A DNA stretch of 64,000 nt from Lutjanus erythropterus (Eukaryota > Chordata > Actinopteri > Lutjaniformes > Lutjanidae). A program made the position numbers and the translations under genes. Position 1 is the stretch's first letter; every line of letters begins with the position of its first letter. This document shows, piece after piece, positions 12,840-24,778 of the stretch. Where the stretch lies: assembly GCA_020091685.1 (NCBI GenBank), contig CM034591.1, positions 24,705,312 to 24,769,311 of the forward strand. Direction: 5' to 3'. Under the pieces are notes generated by a model, which worked only from the letters and a program-made list of their open reading frames with translations, was not told the origin of the DNA and ran no database searches.

Positions 12840-13520
12840 GACACAAAATGATTTTTCACATAATAGATTGGCTGATGTTGATTTTTCATTACAGATGATG
12901 AAAAGCTCACGTTAATGTGGCGAATGAATTAGTTTGTCATCCGTCCATTTGTCTCAGTTTCAGCCATTTACAACAGAGTATTCCATCAGTGCAGAGCCAT
13001 CTCACCGGATGTTCCATTTAAAAAAGCTGTTATCTTTAACCCCAAAATGACAACTATTACTCCATTATGATAAATCACAGCTCATAACCAGATATGCCAA
13101 AGGAAGCAGCATCCTGTCCATGCAAGCCATTTGGACGAAGTGACTATGCTTTTAAGGAAAGCGAAGGGGAACAAGAATAAGGAAAGTCTTTAAGCCAATC
13201 TGGGTCTCTGCCAACCTGCCTCTAACCTTTGCTCTTTTAGTTTGGGAGTTAGCGAGTTTCCTTTTTCCTCTGACATCACTCTCCAGGATTCACACAATGA
13301 TAACATGGCCCCGATTGCATGACATTACTGCTTCCTTGAATGCACAGGGGAGAATTGTGTTAAAAATCCCTCACGACTACAGGCTAACTGCAGTTTCCAG
13401 CGAGCACCAGCTGCACAGCTGGTGTCCATGGGAGAGACAGAACGGATACACAAATTCCAGACTGTTATGAGGCAGGGAAATACATTTCCTTGGGCAAGAT
13501 TTCGCTTACAGTACATTACC
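12840..13520. promoter_or_regulatory. Candidate conserved non-coding (enhancer-like) island
   Basis: A high-complexity, repeat-free stretch of about 680 bp. It contains GATA-type sites (GTTATCTTT near 13030, TGATAAATCAC near 13070) and a 20-bp palindrome of two CAGCTG E-boxes at 13405-13424. A 63-codon minus-strand frame (13325-13516) has no domain. Assignment as regulatory DNA for aldh1a2 is inference from composition, motifs and position only. Confidence 0.3.
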
Positions 13521-14590
13521 CTATAGTGTGTGTCCTTACTATTATGGTATCATATGGCACAAGTTACCCCCTCCTAAACCACAGACATGCAGCTATATAA
13601 GACCATCAAACATGAAGCTGAATATATAGATTTAAGACTAGATCTGAAGACTTACGCATTCCCACAATGTTAATTACAATGCATTTCACTTCTACATATA
13701 GATATATTGGGACTACTGCTTGCTATAGCTTAAAATTAGGCACACATTTGAAGGGATTCCACTTTATTTACAAGTAAATTGGTTCAACTACAAACAAATT
13801 GAAGTGATTCCTTGCCAGCTTTGAGAGCTGAACCCGCTGTTATCTCTGTAAGCTAGCTTTACATTGCAATAAACCTTATAGAGCGTTTAAAGTCCTGTGT
13901 TTAATATGTTCAGACCCCCAGGGAGTCTGCTTCTAAAATTTAAAGCAAATTACCGCTCGATATAAGCGTGTCTCAGATCTTAATTAGTTATTGTAGCCTA
14001 TTTCAGACATATAAGCCAAATACTAAAGTAAAGAGGGAGGGAAAAAAATGCACCTTGTGTGAGATTTTTTTTTCTTCTTCTTCTTTTTTTTTTTTTTTTT
14101 TTGTATGTAATGCAAGCCAGATGTGACCGGGACCATGGAAACAGGTGATGATAGCATTACACTGGGATTGCAAACAGATGGAGAAGGGCTTGAACCTATT
14201 CTTGTGTCATTGTCGGGGTCATAAATAAAGATTTTTTTTTCCTCTCATGAAACAGTTTCTGTATAAATAACACTACAGCAACTTTAGGTGTTGTGTAAAT
14301 AAGAAGAGGCCTCACTCTGGGGTCAAATATTTTTATGAGAACCACAAAAATTTGCCTTCATATCAACCAAAAAGAGTGTTGTGTCTGTGCTGCCAGCTGG
14401 CAGGGGTGCTTGTATAACTTCACAGTGACAAGGCTGAGGATTAGCTCAACAGAGGCCGACAGGACTTGTGTGCCACCGTGGGTTCAGTATATCTGTAAGC
14501 TTGTAGTGTGTATTGGTTCCTGAACAGGAACTTACTTCTCCTTCTAAACCTATAGAGAACCTATAGCATAAACATTAAAAAGGGAGAAAA
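13521..14590. other. Intergenic DNA, nothing recognised
   Basis: AT-rich, with a TTC/T-rich pyrimidine tract at about 14066-14102. The frame at 14335-14523 has no domain and directly precedes a SINE. Confidence 0.6.
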
Positions 14591-14596
14591 ATTGAG

Positions 14597-14758
14597 TTGC
14601 TCCAGTAGCTCAGTTGGTAGAGCATCTGCCTCATGTACCGAGGCTATCAGTCCTCCACAGCGGCCGCTAGTTTAACTCGTTTGTTGCATGTCATCCCCTC
14701 TCTCTCTACCACTTTCCTGTCATCTGTCCCTATCAAATAAAGGCAAAAAGTAATCTTT
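14597..14758 (+). mobile_element. tRNA-derived SINE
   Basis: It starts with a tRNA-like head. An A-box type stretch, TAGCTCAGTTGGTAGAGC, lies at 14606-14623. Next comes ATGTACCGAGGCT and a C/G-rich segment with GCGGCCGC. The B box is decayed (AGTTTAACTCG where GGTTCGATTCC is expected). The body carries TTGCATGTCATCCCC, TCTCTCT and CTTTCCTGTCA, and the tail CAAATAAAGGCAAAAAG. This is the order of a widespread teleost tRNA-SINE. The broken B box suggests this copy is no longer well transcribed by Pol III. Confidence 0.85.
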
Positions 14759-15866
14759 AAAGAGAAGGGGTGAAAAATAATATGATGAATCCCTTTTAGA
14801 AAAGAGTCTGGCAAGAAGTACATTAGAAGTTATCTCTCATAATAATCAAAAATATGTATCCATAAGGTACCAACCCCAAAATGAAATTGTTAATAAACAG
14901 ATAATTTATTGTGCACAGTGGTTAATTTCTTTTACTATAACACTTTAATTTATGCCCCTTTTCTTGGAATCAATAAGGGCTTGTTGCCTCTGTTGTTAAC
15001 TTCTGTGGCTCTTTTGCTCCTTTTTCATACATAAGTGCTGCTTGGCTTGATTCAGTTTGACTTGGTGCAGAGTTTGCACCCACTTGAAGGTGTGTATTTG
15101 TCTCTATAAAACAATGGATAAACACTTAATTCCCTATTGCTGGAAAATTTTTACTGTCCTTCACTTATGGGGCACTTACTATGCAGACTGTGTGTCTGGA
15201 GACAGATATCTCAGGCCCTGGACAAAGTCATAACAGCTTTGGTGACATTGATATTACTGCTCATATAACATAGCATCTTCACATCTAGTCTTGATTGCAT
15301 GTGATTTTGTATATAATACTGTATAAAACTGAGTCTTTCTATTGTATTTTTAAGCTTTTGGTATGAACTGTATCCATGTGTGCACACTGTACCAAGATCT
15401 TCTCTATGCACAAATATGTTTTGTATTAAGCTCATATATTCAAGTAAGATCAACTGAGCTCCACAAGTTTATTCTTGTGTTCATCAAAGTAAAGTCTTAA
15501 TGGAGAAGAAGTTTTTTCTTCATCACCTATAAACTCTTCACAATAAAAGTGCCAGCTTTCATTATAAAGCATAAACGGCGACGCAGGAGAGAAACTAAAC
15601 TTCAGACAACAGAGATTCAGTCAGAAGCTACAAAAGTACTGAGAGCTGAAAACACAGAGACTTTTAAAAACATCTTTCTCTCTGCTCTCTTGCACAGACA
15701 TGAGTTTAGTCTCGGCTTTCGAGCACAAATCAGAAAAAACACAACAAAAAAGCAAATTCATCTCCTGGCAATGGAAAAGGGTAAATCGCTTATTCTTTTT
15801 AAGATTCTGGTGTAAAAACAGTATAACAGAATTCAGTCTGGAAATATTTACAAATTAGACACTGTC
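14759..15866. other. Intergenic DNA, nothing recognised
   Basis: AT-rich with no domain-bearing frame. Frames at 15211-15453 (-) and 15549-15815 (+) are short, lysine-rich or compositionally random and do not resemble a known protein. Confidence 0.55.
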
Positions 15867-16916
15867 TTAAAGGTGCTATTTACCCTAGAGGTCGCTGTAG
15901 AGCACCAGTATGTCTCACATTTCTGTTTTTTCAATAAAGTCAGGAGGGAAAAGGGCTGTCTTAACTCACTGCTCATAAAACTTTGATTAAACTGTCAAAC
16001 AAGGGAGTGCTGATCAAATAAAGAATGAAAATATTATGTTACTACGTTGCCTATTTCTCACTTAAGATGTTTTCAGAAATATATTTAAGAGAAGGAGAAG
16101 GAAAGATTGTAACCAGATGGGAACGCCAGACCTGCGAAAGATCTTGTTAAAGTGATTATTTTGATCCAAACTGTTAAGTAGTATTAAACAGTCTCTAGAC
16201 CAAACCAAATCTTTTACAAAGCATTGTCACATTGTAAAACATAATTGGTTTGTACAACATACATAATGAATAAACAACACATGCAAATCTCACAAAATAT
16301 TAATAAATCTAGGGTTCCCTTTTAGACATGACCATTTCAGACTCCTGAAACTCAGATCAAAATGTCAAATTAAGCAGTGTTGTTCAGAAATGGCTCAATA
16401 TTCCGCTACTAAAATGCTTATTTCTCAAGCAAAATGCTTTCACAAATGTCTTAGTTAGAGTTTAACAGTAATATAATAATAATAATAATAATAATAAGCT
16501 TTATTTATATAGCACCTTTCATACAAAGCATGCAGCTCAAAGTGCTTCACATAATAGAGACTATGAAGAATAGGAGTAAAAAGTACAAATATATATATAC
16601 ATACAATAAAAATTAAGCAAGAATAGCACAATTTAAAGAAGATTAAAAAGAATATATATGTGCATATATATATATACATATATACATATATGATAAAGTT
16701 ACTCACCAGGCTGCCATGTTGAAAACGGACGCCAGGTGGACCGAGAGGGACTCTCATGGACGAGACTCAGAGTCCAAGACTATAAATAACAACAAAATCA
16801 CAGGGAGCGTGACGTCATTCTCTGCTCAGGAAGGCATTACTCCATTACATCTTTACAATGCAAGTAGTTGGTTGCTGACATCTGATGAGGTTGAATGTTG
16901 TTTTTAGCACCTTTAA
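15867..16916. mobile_element. 1,050-bp MITE with TTAA flanks
   Basis: The ends are the perfect inverted pair TTAAAGGTGCTA (15867-15878) and TAGCACCTTTAA (16905-16916), that is an 8-bp TIR inside TTAA. TTAA target duplications are typical of piggyBac and Kolobok transposons, so this is probably a non-autonomous relative. Inside are two related blocks around TGCCTATTTCTCACTTAA (near 16050) and TGCTTATTTCTCAAGCAA (near 16415), and a GCTGCCATGTTGAAAACGGA block (16710), all of which I recognise from teleost repeats. A LINE tail has inserted at 16470-16570. There is no transposase. Confidence 0.65.
16470..16570 (-). mobile_element. LINE 3' tail with (ATT)n microsatellite, inserted in MITE
   Basis: Read on the minus strand it gives AAGCACTTTGAGCTGCATGC, then AAAGGTGCTATATAAATAAA and an ATT trinucleotide run. 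AAGCACTTTGA followed by GTGCTATATAAATAAA and a short tandem tail is the usual 3' end of CR1/L2-type LINEs in fish. AT-rich simple repeat follows to about 16690. Confidence 0.65.
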
Positions 16917-17678
16917 GGGGAAAGTTCACTTTCCTCAAGAAACAACGTTTCATAAAGCATCAAAGTGGGATGAGTTATCCCCTAAACCGCCATATTATTG
17001 TAACGAAACAACTGCCAGTGTCTGTTTACCTGCCTGTCTTTTGTTTTGTTTTGTTTTATGTTTTGTTTTGTTTTCCACTTTTCTGTTTTGCTGCTGGAAT
17101 GTCTTGTTGTAAAACTCAATAAACCTATCAACAAAAAAGTTTGTCATGTGTAATTGTGGGTGCAAGTGTGTGCTGATCGCTGCAGAAGTCTTGTTGTCTG
17201 CAGCAGAGAGCCTCCTCTTGTTTCCCTGCCTCTGTAAGTGTTCAGGACACACAGGTCTGCTTCACATCAGGTGGATGTATCACTGGGAGAGGAATGTCTC
17301 CAGCAATCAGCCTTGATGAAGCTGCTGGTGGAGCTGTCCCTGGGAGACAAAGGAAAGCCACTGTACGTGTTGGACTGGCCTCAGAGCAGGAGAGGACACT
17401 GTGCAGACCTGTGCTGAATGGCAGGCTGACCACCCCTGAGAGATGGTTATTTAGTGAGCAATTACATCTCGCAGCACTGAGTGAAACAATGAGCCCCACC
17501 CCCTCACAAAAATGCTGGCTGCAGTGTTCGTCTTGTGACCTCATCTCAACAAGTGAAGTTTTGGCTGTAAAGTGCAAAGAAAACTCATCATACATCTGCA
17601 GTTACATTAAAAAAAGCACAAATGCAGCTAAATCAGGACAACCAAGTCACAACAACGTGTGTGATTCAGAAGTTGTAC
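16917..17678. other. Intergenic DNA with unassigned 134-codon frame
   Basis: A TTTTG/TTGTTTT-rich run lies at 17037-17075. The stretch 17160-17540 is less AT-rich and holds overlapping frames on both strands (17294-17698 +, 17242-17595 -). Neither has a recognised domain or homologue, and the overlap suggests chance. An untranslated RNA or regulatory piece is possible. Confidence 0.4.
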
Positions 17679-19080
17679 ACTGTAAAAATTTGTTTTAACT
17701 TTCAGAAAAGTTAGTGTTTGGGTTGCCTTTAATTTCTAAATTGACTGATTTTGAAAAGACAAGTTGAGGAAAATTTTGTAATGATTCAAAAATAAACTTT
17801 TCTTGTAAAATAAACTTGTTTAATAATCTTAAGATATTGAGTTGAACCAACAACTGTTCAGTCACACAGATAAACATTACAGACAAATTTGATTTCCTTT
17901 GATATTTTTTCATTTCTTAAATTGAAGGCCAGTAACCAATTACTCAGTAACTTGTTAATGTAATAGTATTACATTTTCCACTAATGAAAAGTATAAGGAA
18001 ATACAATTTCCAAAATAGCACTTATATTACAATCCAAGAAATACCAAACAATCTACGTAACTCTTTGTTACTGTATCTCATGGTTTGTATGCATGGATGA
18101 GCTCTGAGTTTATCTGAGTCTGCATGTCGACATAAATCACCCACTCGATTATATTATTTTCTCCAATTTAGAGGTCTGCAGCCACACCTCTGCCCATCTG
18201 TTGGTTATTCTACCTTTTCAAAATGTTGCTTTCCAGGTGATTATTTATTATATGTTGTAGTGATGTATGAGTGTTTTTTTAACAGCTGACTTAAATGATT
18301 AGAGAGGCTGCTTTCAGTTTTGTTTCCATGTGTGCAGTAATGTTGCTGCAGTGCTGAAAGAAGTGTGGAAACAGCCTCTCTCTCTCTGGGTGGATGCACA
18401 TGCAACCACATGCAACCCATCAACTACTAATCAGATTGCTAATATTTATGAGGATTAACTGCACTGTCTGCTGATGTAACTGAGTCTGTGCATCACTAAG
18501 AGGTCGCTTTTTGTTACCACCACAGCCAACATCTGGACAGCTCACAACAAAAGCTTTCTGGGTGTTAACAGTTCACTGGATCAGCAGCGCAACAAGGCCG
18601 CCAACAAGGTACAGAAGTAATGTAGTAATACATGAGGTAATGTAACTAAATACTTTTGATGCCAAGTAATAAGTAAAGTAATAATATTACTTTTTAGTGG
18701 AGTAATAAGTAGCAGGTAAATTATTACATTTCCTGATTAACTTGCCCAACACTGTTAGAGACACACAGCAAGTTTTATTCATGTTTTCCTCAAGCTATAC
18801 AAAATTAGGGTCTAAGGAAAGTTTTAACTCTCAAACAATGCATGCTGGGATGCCTGCTAATATGCTGATCATGTTTTTTTAGTAACTTAATTTAATGAGT
18901 TGACTGAAAACTCTGTACAGTACATTCACTCAACTCATTTCAAAGTCAAAGGATTTGTAGTTTGTAGTTAGTTGTAAGAGCTCATATTAATAATAAAGTT
19001 TTAAGTGTTCTTAATGAGGAAAAGTTAGTTGATCCCACTGAATTCCTGTATGTGAAGTGCTTTTTTTTTTTACATAAGTT
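17679..19080. mobile_element. Nested MITEs (CACTGTAAAAA element split by a hAT-like element)
   Basis: The outer element starts CACTGTAAAAATTTG (17679) and resumes after 18754 through CAATGCATGCTGGGATG to a TTTTTTTTTTACATAAG end near 19080. Both pieces resemble a fish MITE with ACACTGTAAAAA ends. The inner element is about 17930-18754. Its right end (TTAACTTGCCCAACACTG, 18737-18754) is the inverted form of the fish CAGTGTTGGGCAAGTTA hAT-type end. Both sides of the inner element carry GTAAT/ATTAC-rich terminal DNA. Nesting is inferred and boundaries are approximate. Confidence 0.5.
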
Positions 19081-19129
19081 TAGAGAATTAGGAGCAGGCA
19101 GAGTGACTTTAGTGGCTTACAGAAAAGGG

Positions 19130-19500
19130 ATTTCACATTTGACGTTTTCCAGGCTATCCCTGGAGCTACCACAAGAGAGCACAGCTGGCTGACTCTCCCA
19201 CTCACTGCTGAGCCTCCCCTGTGTCACACACAGGTGTAAAAGCCCAGTCCTTTAACACAGATTCATGCTGTCACAGCTTCAACCAGCCACCCCAAATGGG
19301 GCCTCCCATTCTGCCATTTGGGAGAGTGGATTTTCACAGTAATGGACACTTAAGAAAGCGACACCTCGGCCCAGCATGGTGCCACAATGTGACAAATAGT
19401 GAGCTCTTAAATCATTAAATTACGGAGCGAAATGATTTATTGGCCCCTGTAGCAGACAGCGTCATCCAGGGAGCATTAAAGATGCTCTCTGTTTTAGATT
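19130..19500. promoter_or_regulatory. Candidate conserved non-coding (enhancer-like) island
   Basis: Repeat-free, moderate GC sequence. At 19433-19440 it has TGATTTAT, a HOX-PBX type site, inside AAATGATTTATTGG, next to an ATCATTAAATTA homeodomain-like block at 19411-19422. Near 19345 is CACTTAAG, an NKX2-like site. A small frame (19221-19418) has no domain. Regulatory role is inferred. Confidence 0.3.
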
Positions 19501-20414
19501 TCACACATTCTGTAACATGTTTATGCAGCTGGATTGTTTTATTGTAGCAATTGAATTAAGCTGTGATAAGTGAGCTGAAGTACCATGCTCAAGGGTGCAC
19601 TAGAAATGCCACACCTGTCAGTGCTGTGTGCTGGATGGGTTTGGCTGCATGTTATGATAGCTTTCTCCTCATATCAAGTCAAATATTCTAACAAAACATA
19701 AATCTGGCCTTTGAGATTCATATTTCAGTTCCCTGAAGTTGAGTTTGTTAAAGCTTGGGATTTCCTTATTAGTCTTTATTAAAGACTATTACCACAGTCT
19801 GCTTGGATCTTACAAGGCCTGTTACACAAATTCATTTTGTTCCCTAGTTTTCCCTCCTCCCGGAGCTGTGGATTAAGTGCTACTACGGTTGAAAAAAAAA
19901 AAGCCAAAGCTTAGTTGCGGTCTGCTCGAGAGGATCAGCTCATTTCCCTTACCACACAGCACAGTGCGCTGAGAGCAGAGCTTGTCTTGGAAGATCAATG
20001 TCTCCTCTTTTGTCGCATCAGTCATGCAGCTTCTGCGGCACACAATGGCATCGGGGTGTGTGGTGGGGTGGTGAGACGCTTGACTGGAGAGCACAGAGGA
20101 CCACCTGACCACCTACTGGTGCCTGCGGATCTCACACACAAACACACACATATGCACACACACACCGCTGATTGTGTCTTTATCTGTCTAGTGACAGCAG
20201 ATTTGTTTGAATGTTTCTTTATTTCTCCTCCCACTCCTATAGAGTGAGTTAACGTGCTTTATTCTACTTTGACATACCAAACCACAGACACCATGGTGTG
20301 TAATAGGCTGCTGCTTGCTCAGAGGATTAATTAAAGCACTAACGAACAGACTTCTTTCTCAGTTTTGTTGAAACGATAAAACTGTTGGCAATTATTAAGT
20401 CTGTGTTCTGTTCA
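19501..20414. other. Intergenic DNA with CA microsatellite
   Basis: A broken (CA)n tract lies at 20135-20165. Overlapping frames on both strands (19873-20247) are unassigned and include low-complexity His/Thr and Cys/Val runs from the CA tract. Confidence 0.55.
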
Positions 20415-20815
20415 TTAAAGGACCAGTGTGTAATATTTAGTGGCATCTAGTGGTGAGCTCTCACATTGCAAACACTTCGTCGCACTCTTCCCTTCCAAGC
20501 ATGTAGGAGAACCTACGGTTGCTACGAAACTCACATAAAATGCAAAGACCGTACTTGAATCCAGTGCTTTGTTTGTCAGTTACAGGCTACTGTTGAAACA
20601 TGGGGGTGCAACATGTTGGCAGAGGACAGAGGACCCGCACCATTTGCAGATCTATACAGCTCATTCTAAGCTAAAGAAAACACAACTATTCTTATTTTCA
20701 GGTGATTATACACTAATCAAAACATACTTATCAATATTACATTCCAAATATATCATATTCTGCCAGTAGAGAATAGACAACAACACCATGTCGCGTTGCA
20801 TTCTGGGTTGAGGTC
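20415..20815 (+). mobile_element. Fish dispersed repeat family A, copy 1
   Basis: It starts TTAAAGGACCAGTGTGTAAT, then TTTAGTGGCATCTAGTGGTG, CTTCCAAGCATGTAGGAGAA, GAAACATGG-GTGCAACATG and TTTTCAGGTGATTATACAC. The same blocks in the same order occur at 41155-41465 (+) and reversed at 39922-40322. I recognise this as one of the commonest percomorph repeats. The TTAA at the outer end suggests a TTAA-target transposon. Confidence 0.75.
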
Positions 20816-20849
20816 GCCACACTTTAGAATACATGTCCTATATTTACTT

Positions 20850-21600
20850 AAAGTGCATCTTCAGCCCCAGGTTTCAGCCTTACTCCACCCGCTGCACAAC
20901 TTTGAAAAATGCTAAAAAATGGCAAAGAACAGAAGAGGGTGGTGGAGCGGGGGTACCATGACAACACTGTAGGGGGCATGGCCTCTTGGCTCCACAGTGT
21001 GTGAAGTGAGATAGCTGGTATTCAGAGCCAACGCTGACAGAGCTAACCAGCCACGAGCAGCCTTATCAGTCTGTCTGTGTCTGCGCTGCTAACACAGAGT
21101 CTGCTGGAGATTTGACAGTAACTATAAAGCACATTCACGGCCCTTTGAAATGTCTCTGAGGTAATCTGTGTTGTAGCCGAGCTAACTGTTAGCAGCTCAG
21201 AGACGCTAAGAGGGCGGCTCTCTGTTATCTGTGTGTGTCTGTGCAGGAGTGTCAATATGTAGCCATAGCCACCGTAAGTTGAATACACCGCTGGATCTCT
21301 CTGTTGAATATCCAACTTAAAACTAACTGTACTGCAGTGCAGATTAACAAAAAACAGTGCAGGTCCTGTGAATGGTGAGTCTTGAAAACTATATATTTGA
21401 AAATGAGGCTGTTTCACAGACTCACACTTGGGGGCTGGAGTATTACTGATTAGACAGCAGAGATGGGAGACATTTTTTGTTTTTTGGTAACCACTGGGTG
21501 AGTGAAGAGGAGGGTTTGGCTGGTGACAAAAAGCTGCCACTATATGCGTCACATGCCTCCAGATCAACCAAAAGCAAAATCCAATTGCAATACCTAGGTT
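20850..21600. repeat. Probable dispersed repeat with 174-codon antisense frame
   Basis: Blocks such as GGGGGCATGGCCTCTTGGCT (near 20970) and AGCTAACTGTTAGCAGCTCA look like fish repeat DNA, and the region directly follows a family A element. The longest frame of the intergenic region (21043-21567, -) lies here. It has no recognised domain. Only one copy is visible in the window, so repeat status is unproven. Confidence 0.35.
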
Positions 21601-24600
21601 TCAGTCAGTGGAGGGCAGTCCCTATGAAAATGTATAACACAATATGTAGAATTCAAATACTTTGCACTAAAGATTGCAAATGATTTGGACCTGAATCAGT
21701 CCACAACACTATTAAATGCCCATATGCATTAGTCTTCAGCTGAAAAAAGTGGTTTGGGGGTTTAGTTACCAGAAGGCACTGCAATTAACTTCCATATGTT
21801 GTTGCTTTTGCAGCCCCTTTGGTTAAAAGTGGTTTGTGTTTCCTCTGTAATGTTCACAAAATATAACATCACAAATAAAATTACCGACAGAAAATCTCTT
21901 ACTGCTTCATTTAAACTGGCTAATGTATGACTCACTGTAAGTTTGCCTGGGAATAGATAAACACAGGCTCATTTCATCTGATTTCACAGAGAATCTGATC
22001 CAGTGGTGGGTATTAAGTATCCTGACACGCCAGGTGGTTTGTTACAGTAGAAGTCGTCCTTAGGAACTTTTTGGAAAAGGGCAAGCACTTTCAAAAATCA
22101 CACAGGTGATTGGATGAACCATCTGTCTGTCACATCTTACATGGGATACCTTCAACCGATCAGATCAAACTCATTCTGAAGCTGGTTGGGCAAAATCCTT
22201 CTTTCCTTGTTTGGTCTTCTTTCAAGAAAGAAATACTAACCAGTTCTGTTATAAGTGGTGCTATCTACGCTATCCTCTTCAGGAGCTGCTATTGTTTGTT
22301 TGAGATAAGTCACTTCCATTGACACTTCTTGCTGTCATCACAACTAAAACCACACAAGTGTCTGTCAGCATCTGATTGGCTGCACTACTTTTGGTGTGGA
22401 CACAAACAGATACTAGCTAAGTGGTTTTCATAACAGAGCACAGACACAATATATCTGTCAAGGAAAATCATGTCCTTTTCCATCTTCAGGATGACACTTT
22501 AGCACTTAGTATTGGTTTGTCTGAAAAAAATGCAGAATTTGTTTGATTAGTGTGAAGCTATGCAGGAAGCTACTTGTGCAAACTTAGCTGTGCAGCAACA
22601 ACCCAACAACAAACAACAGCCTGACTACACTATGCCATGTGTGCAGAGCTAGTGGTATAACCACATAATAAGTTAAATGTGTTTTGATTGTAACTCACCT
22701 GTGTAAAAATACCGTGAACACACAAACATGACTCAAGAAATGTTGCCAAAGGAGATGTTTGGTCGTGTTACAACTTCTATGCGTGCCATTTGCCCGGTCT
22801 TGATTAACTCTGTGAGGTAAATCTCACGTCATTAGTGGTCCGTTACCCACACCAGACTAGTTATGTTATGGAAATTGATAAAACATCAGGTGTTCATCAT
22901 TCCAGTGTGTTTTTAAGTTGGATAAGATATAAACACCACCACAACATCTACCTCTACTACTACTACTTGGTCTCTAGCTTCTCTGCCATAAAATCCCACA
23001 GTCCCTTGTGTTTCTCACTGCAGCTCACATCATGATCCCATTCTCTGTAAATCTTACGCACTGGACCTTTAATTGTCCCTCTTTTTTCCATTCATAGGAT
23101 TACCCACCCTTAAATGTCTATCCACCTGATCTAATATGTTTCCATAATCTGTAAATGTTTTGTCTGTTGGTCTGTTGGATACGAGCAGCCTGTGGGTGTA
23201 CAAGTTTCATGCTGGTTTGTTTACACTTGGGATATTCATGAATCATGTTATCTTTGCAGTTGTTAAGAAAAACATCAAAACAGATTTTCAAGTTAATGTG
23301 CAAAGTCACAGACTTTTAGACCTGGATAAAGAACTTAGTGATTTTAATGAAGTGGTTTAAGTTTTGTTTTTTTTATTGCATGAGATTTCCAGCTTCCCAC
23401 ATTTCCACAGCTGCGCTGATCCAAAAACCAAAGAGTGTTTTCTATGTTCATCTTTCTCTCATTGCCCCAAAAACAGTTAACAATAAAGGAGGGCAGATCA
23501 GAGCTTCATGTGCAACTGCACATGCTCATTAAAAAAGGGGTAGAAGACAAGATAGAGAAACAAAATAAACAATCAGCGGTCACACCATTCTTTATCCTGA
23601 GCAAGAATGCAGAAGCTGTCGAGCGGCTGGGATCCAGGGGCCTGTTAGTGATGACACTTCTGATCTATTTTTTCTGCAGCCTCTCAACCTTGACAAAGTC
23701 CAGCATCAGTGGAGCACACACACACAGACACACACACACACACAGAGACACACACGGGCCATTTGTTTTGTTAAGTACGTGCTAAATGCTACAAGGTGAT
23801 TATCAGGAAAGGGGGTGATCTTCTCCGTTTTCTGCTGGAACCAAAGTGTTTTAATAATCTGTGAGGAAACACCTCGGGTCGATGAGTTCTCAGGCCTCCT
23901 TGAACTTCACAGAAGTGGTTCAATGTTGATGAGACCACCAGTGAGTCAGAAAATGCTTTATACATGTCAATGGCATATGTGCATTTTTTAACACTGTTTT
24001 TACTGTGATTTTAACAGTTGCAACTTGCAAACCACAACTCTCCACACGAGAGGCCATAGAAAGTATAACATTTAGAATTATACATTTGTAATAGACAATA
24101 TATGTCTTTTAAAAAAGTTTACAGTAAACAGGAGAGTGATGTCTTACCAGCAGAGACAAATAAAATCACAACTAATTTATTTATTTCACTTTATTTATTT
24201 ATCTTTTACACTGAATAAAATTGAAATTCAAGTAAAAATGAAATAGATGAAAATAAAAAAGGGGGTGGATGTCTATAACCCTTACAGTATCAGTGGACCA
24301 GTTGGTGTATCTGTAGAGGGTTTGTCTGTATTCGGTTTCTGAAATCAAATGTGACCAAACAGTAAGTAGAAAACTAGAAGTAAATATTAACCTCCTGTTT
24401 TTCAATAAAAGTTTTATTTTCTCTAAATCTGAATGCATCATCACTTCTCTCATCCAATTTCATGAGTACGTGCTGTTGTCTGCTTACAGTTAAATAGTAA
24501 TCTACAGCCAGCAGACTGACAAATATGATCACATTGCTCTCAGAACTAGCCACACATACACAAACATACATACACAAAGAAAAAAACACCCATTAGATGG

Positions 24601-24778
24601 TCTAAATCAACATTTATATTCAGTAACTTAGGAAAAGGTAAGAAAGGAAAAATACTTTTCAAGCTCCAGAATATCAACAACAGTCACTAACTCATTCGGT
24701 GAACATACAGCATTAATTTGAACTCTTATTAAAGTCTAGTCAGGCTAGAAATTGTTGAGAAACTCAAAATCAGCGTAC
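21601..24778. other. Intergenic DNA, one probable repeat end
   Basis: At 23042-23071 the sequence ends in a reversed TTAAAGGTCCAGTGCGTAAG, like the family A end, so about 22830-23071 may be a related element. A (CA)n tract lies at 23717-23757. No coding signal otherwise. Confidence 0.5.

Noticed and set aside
14597-14680. tRNA gene
   Set aside because: The A box is good but the B box is decayed, the anticodon arm does not fold cleanly and a SINE body and tail follow. It is a SINE head.
21043-21567. 174-codon minus-strand frame, the longest between the two genes
   Set aside because: No domain, no conserved block, no splice logic; surrounding DNA looks like a fish repeat.
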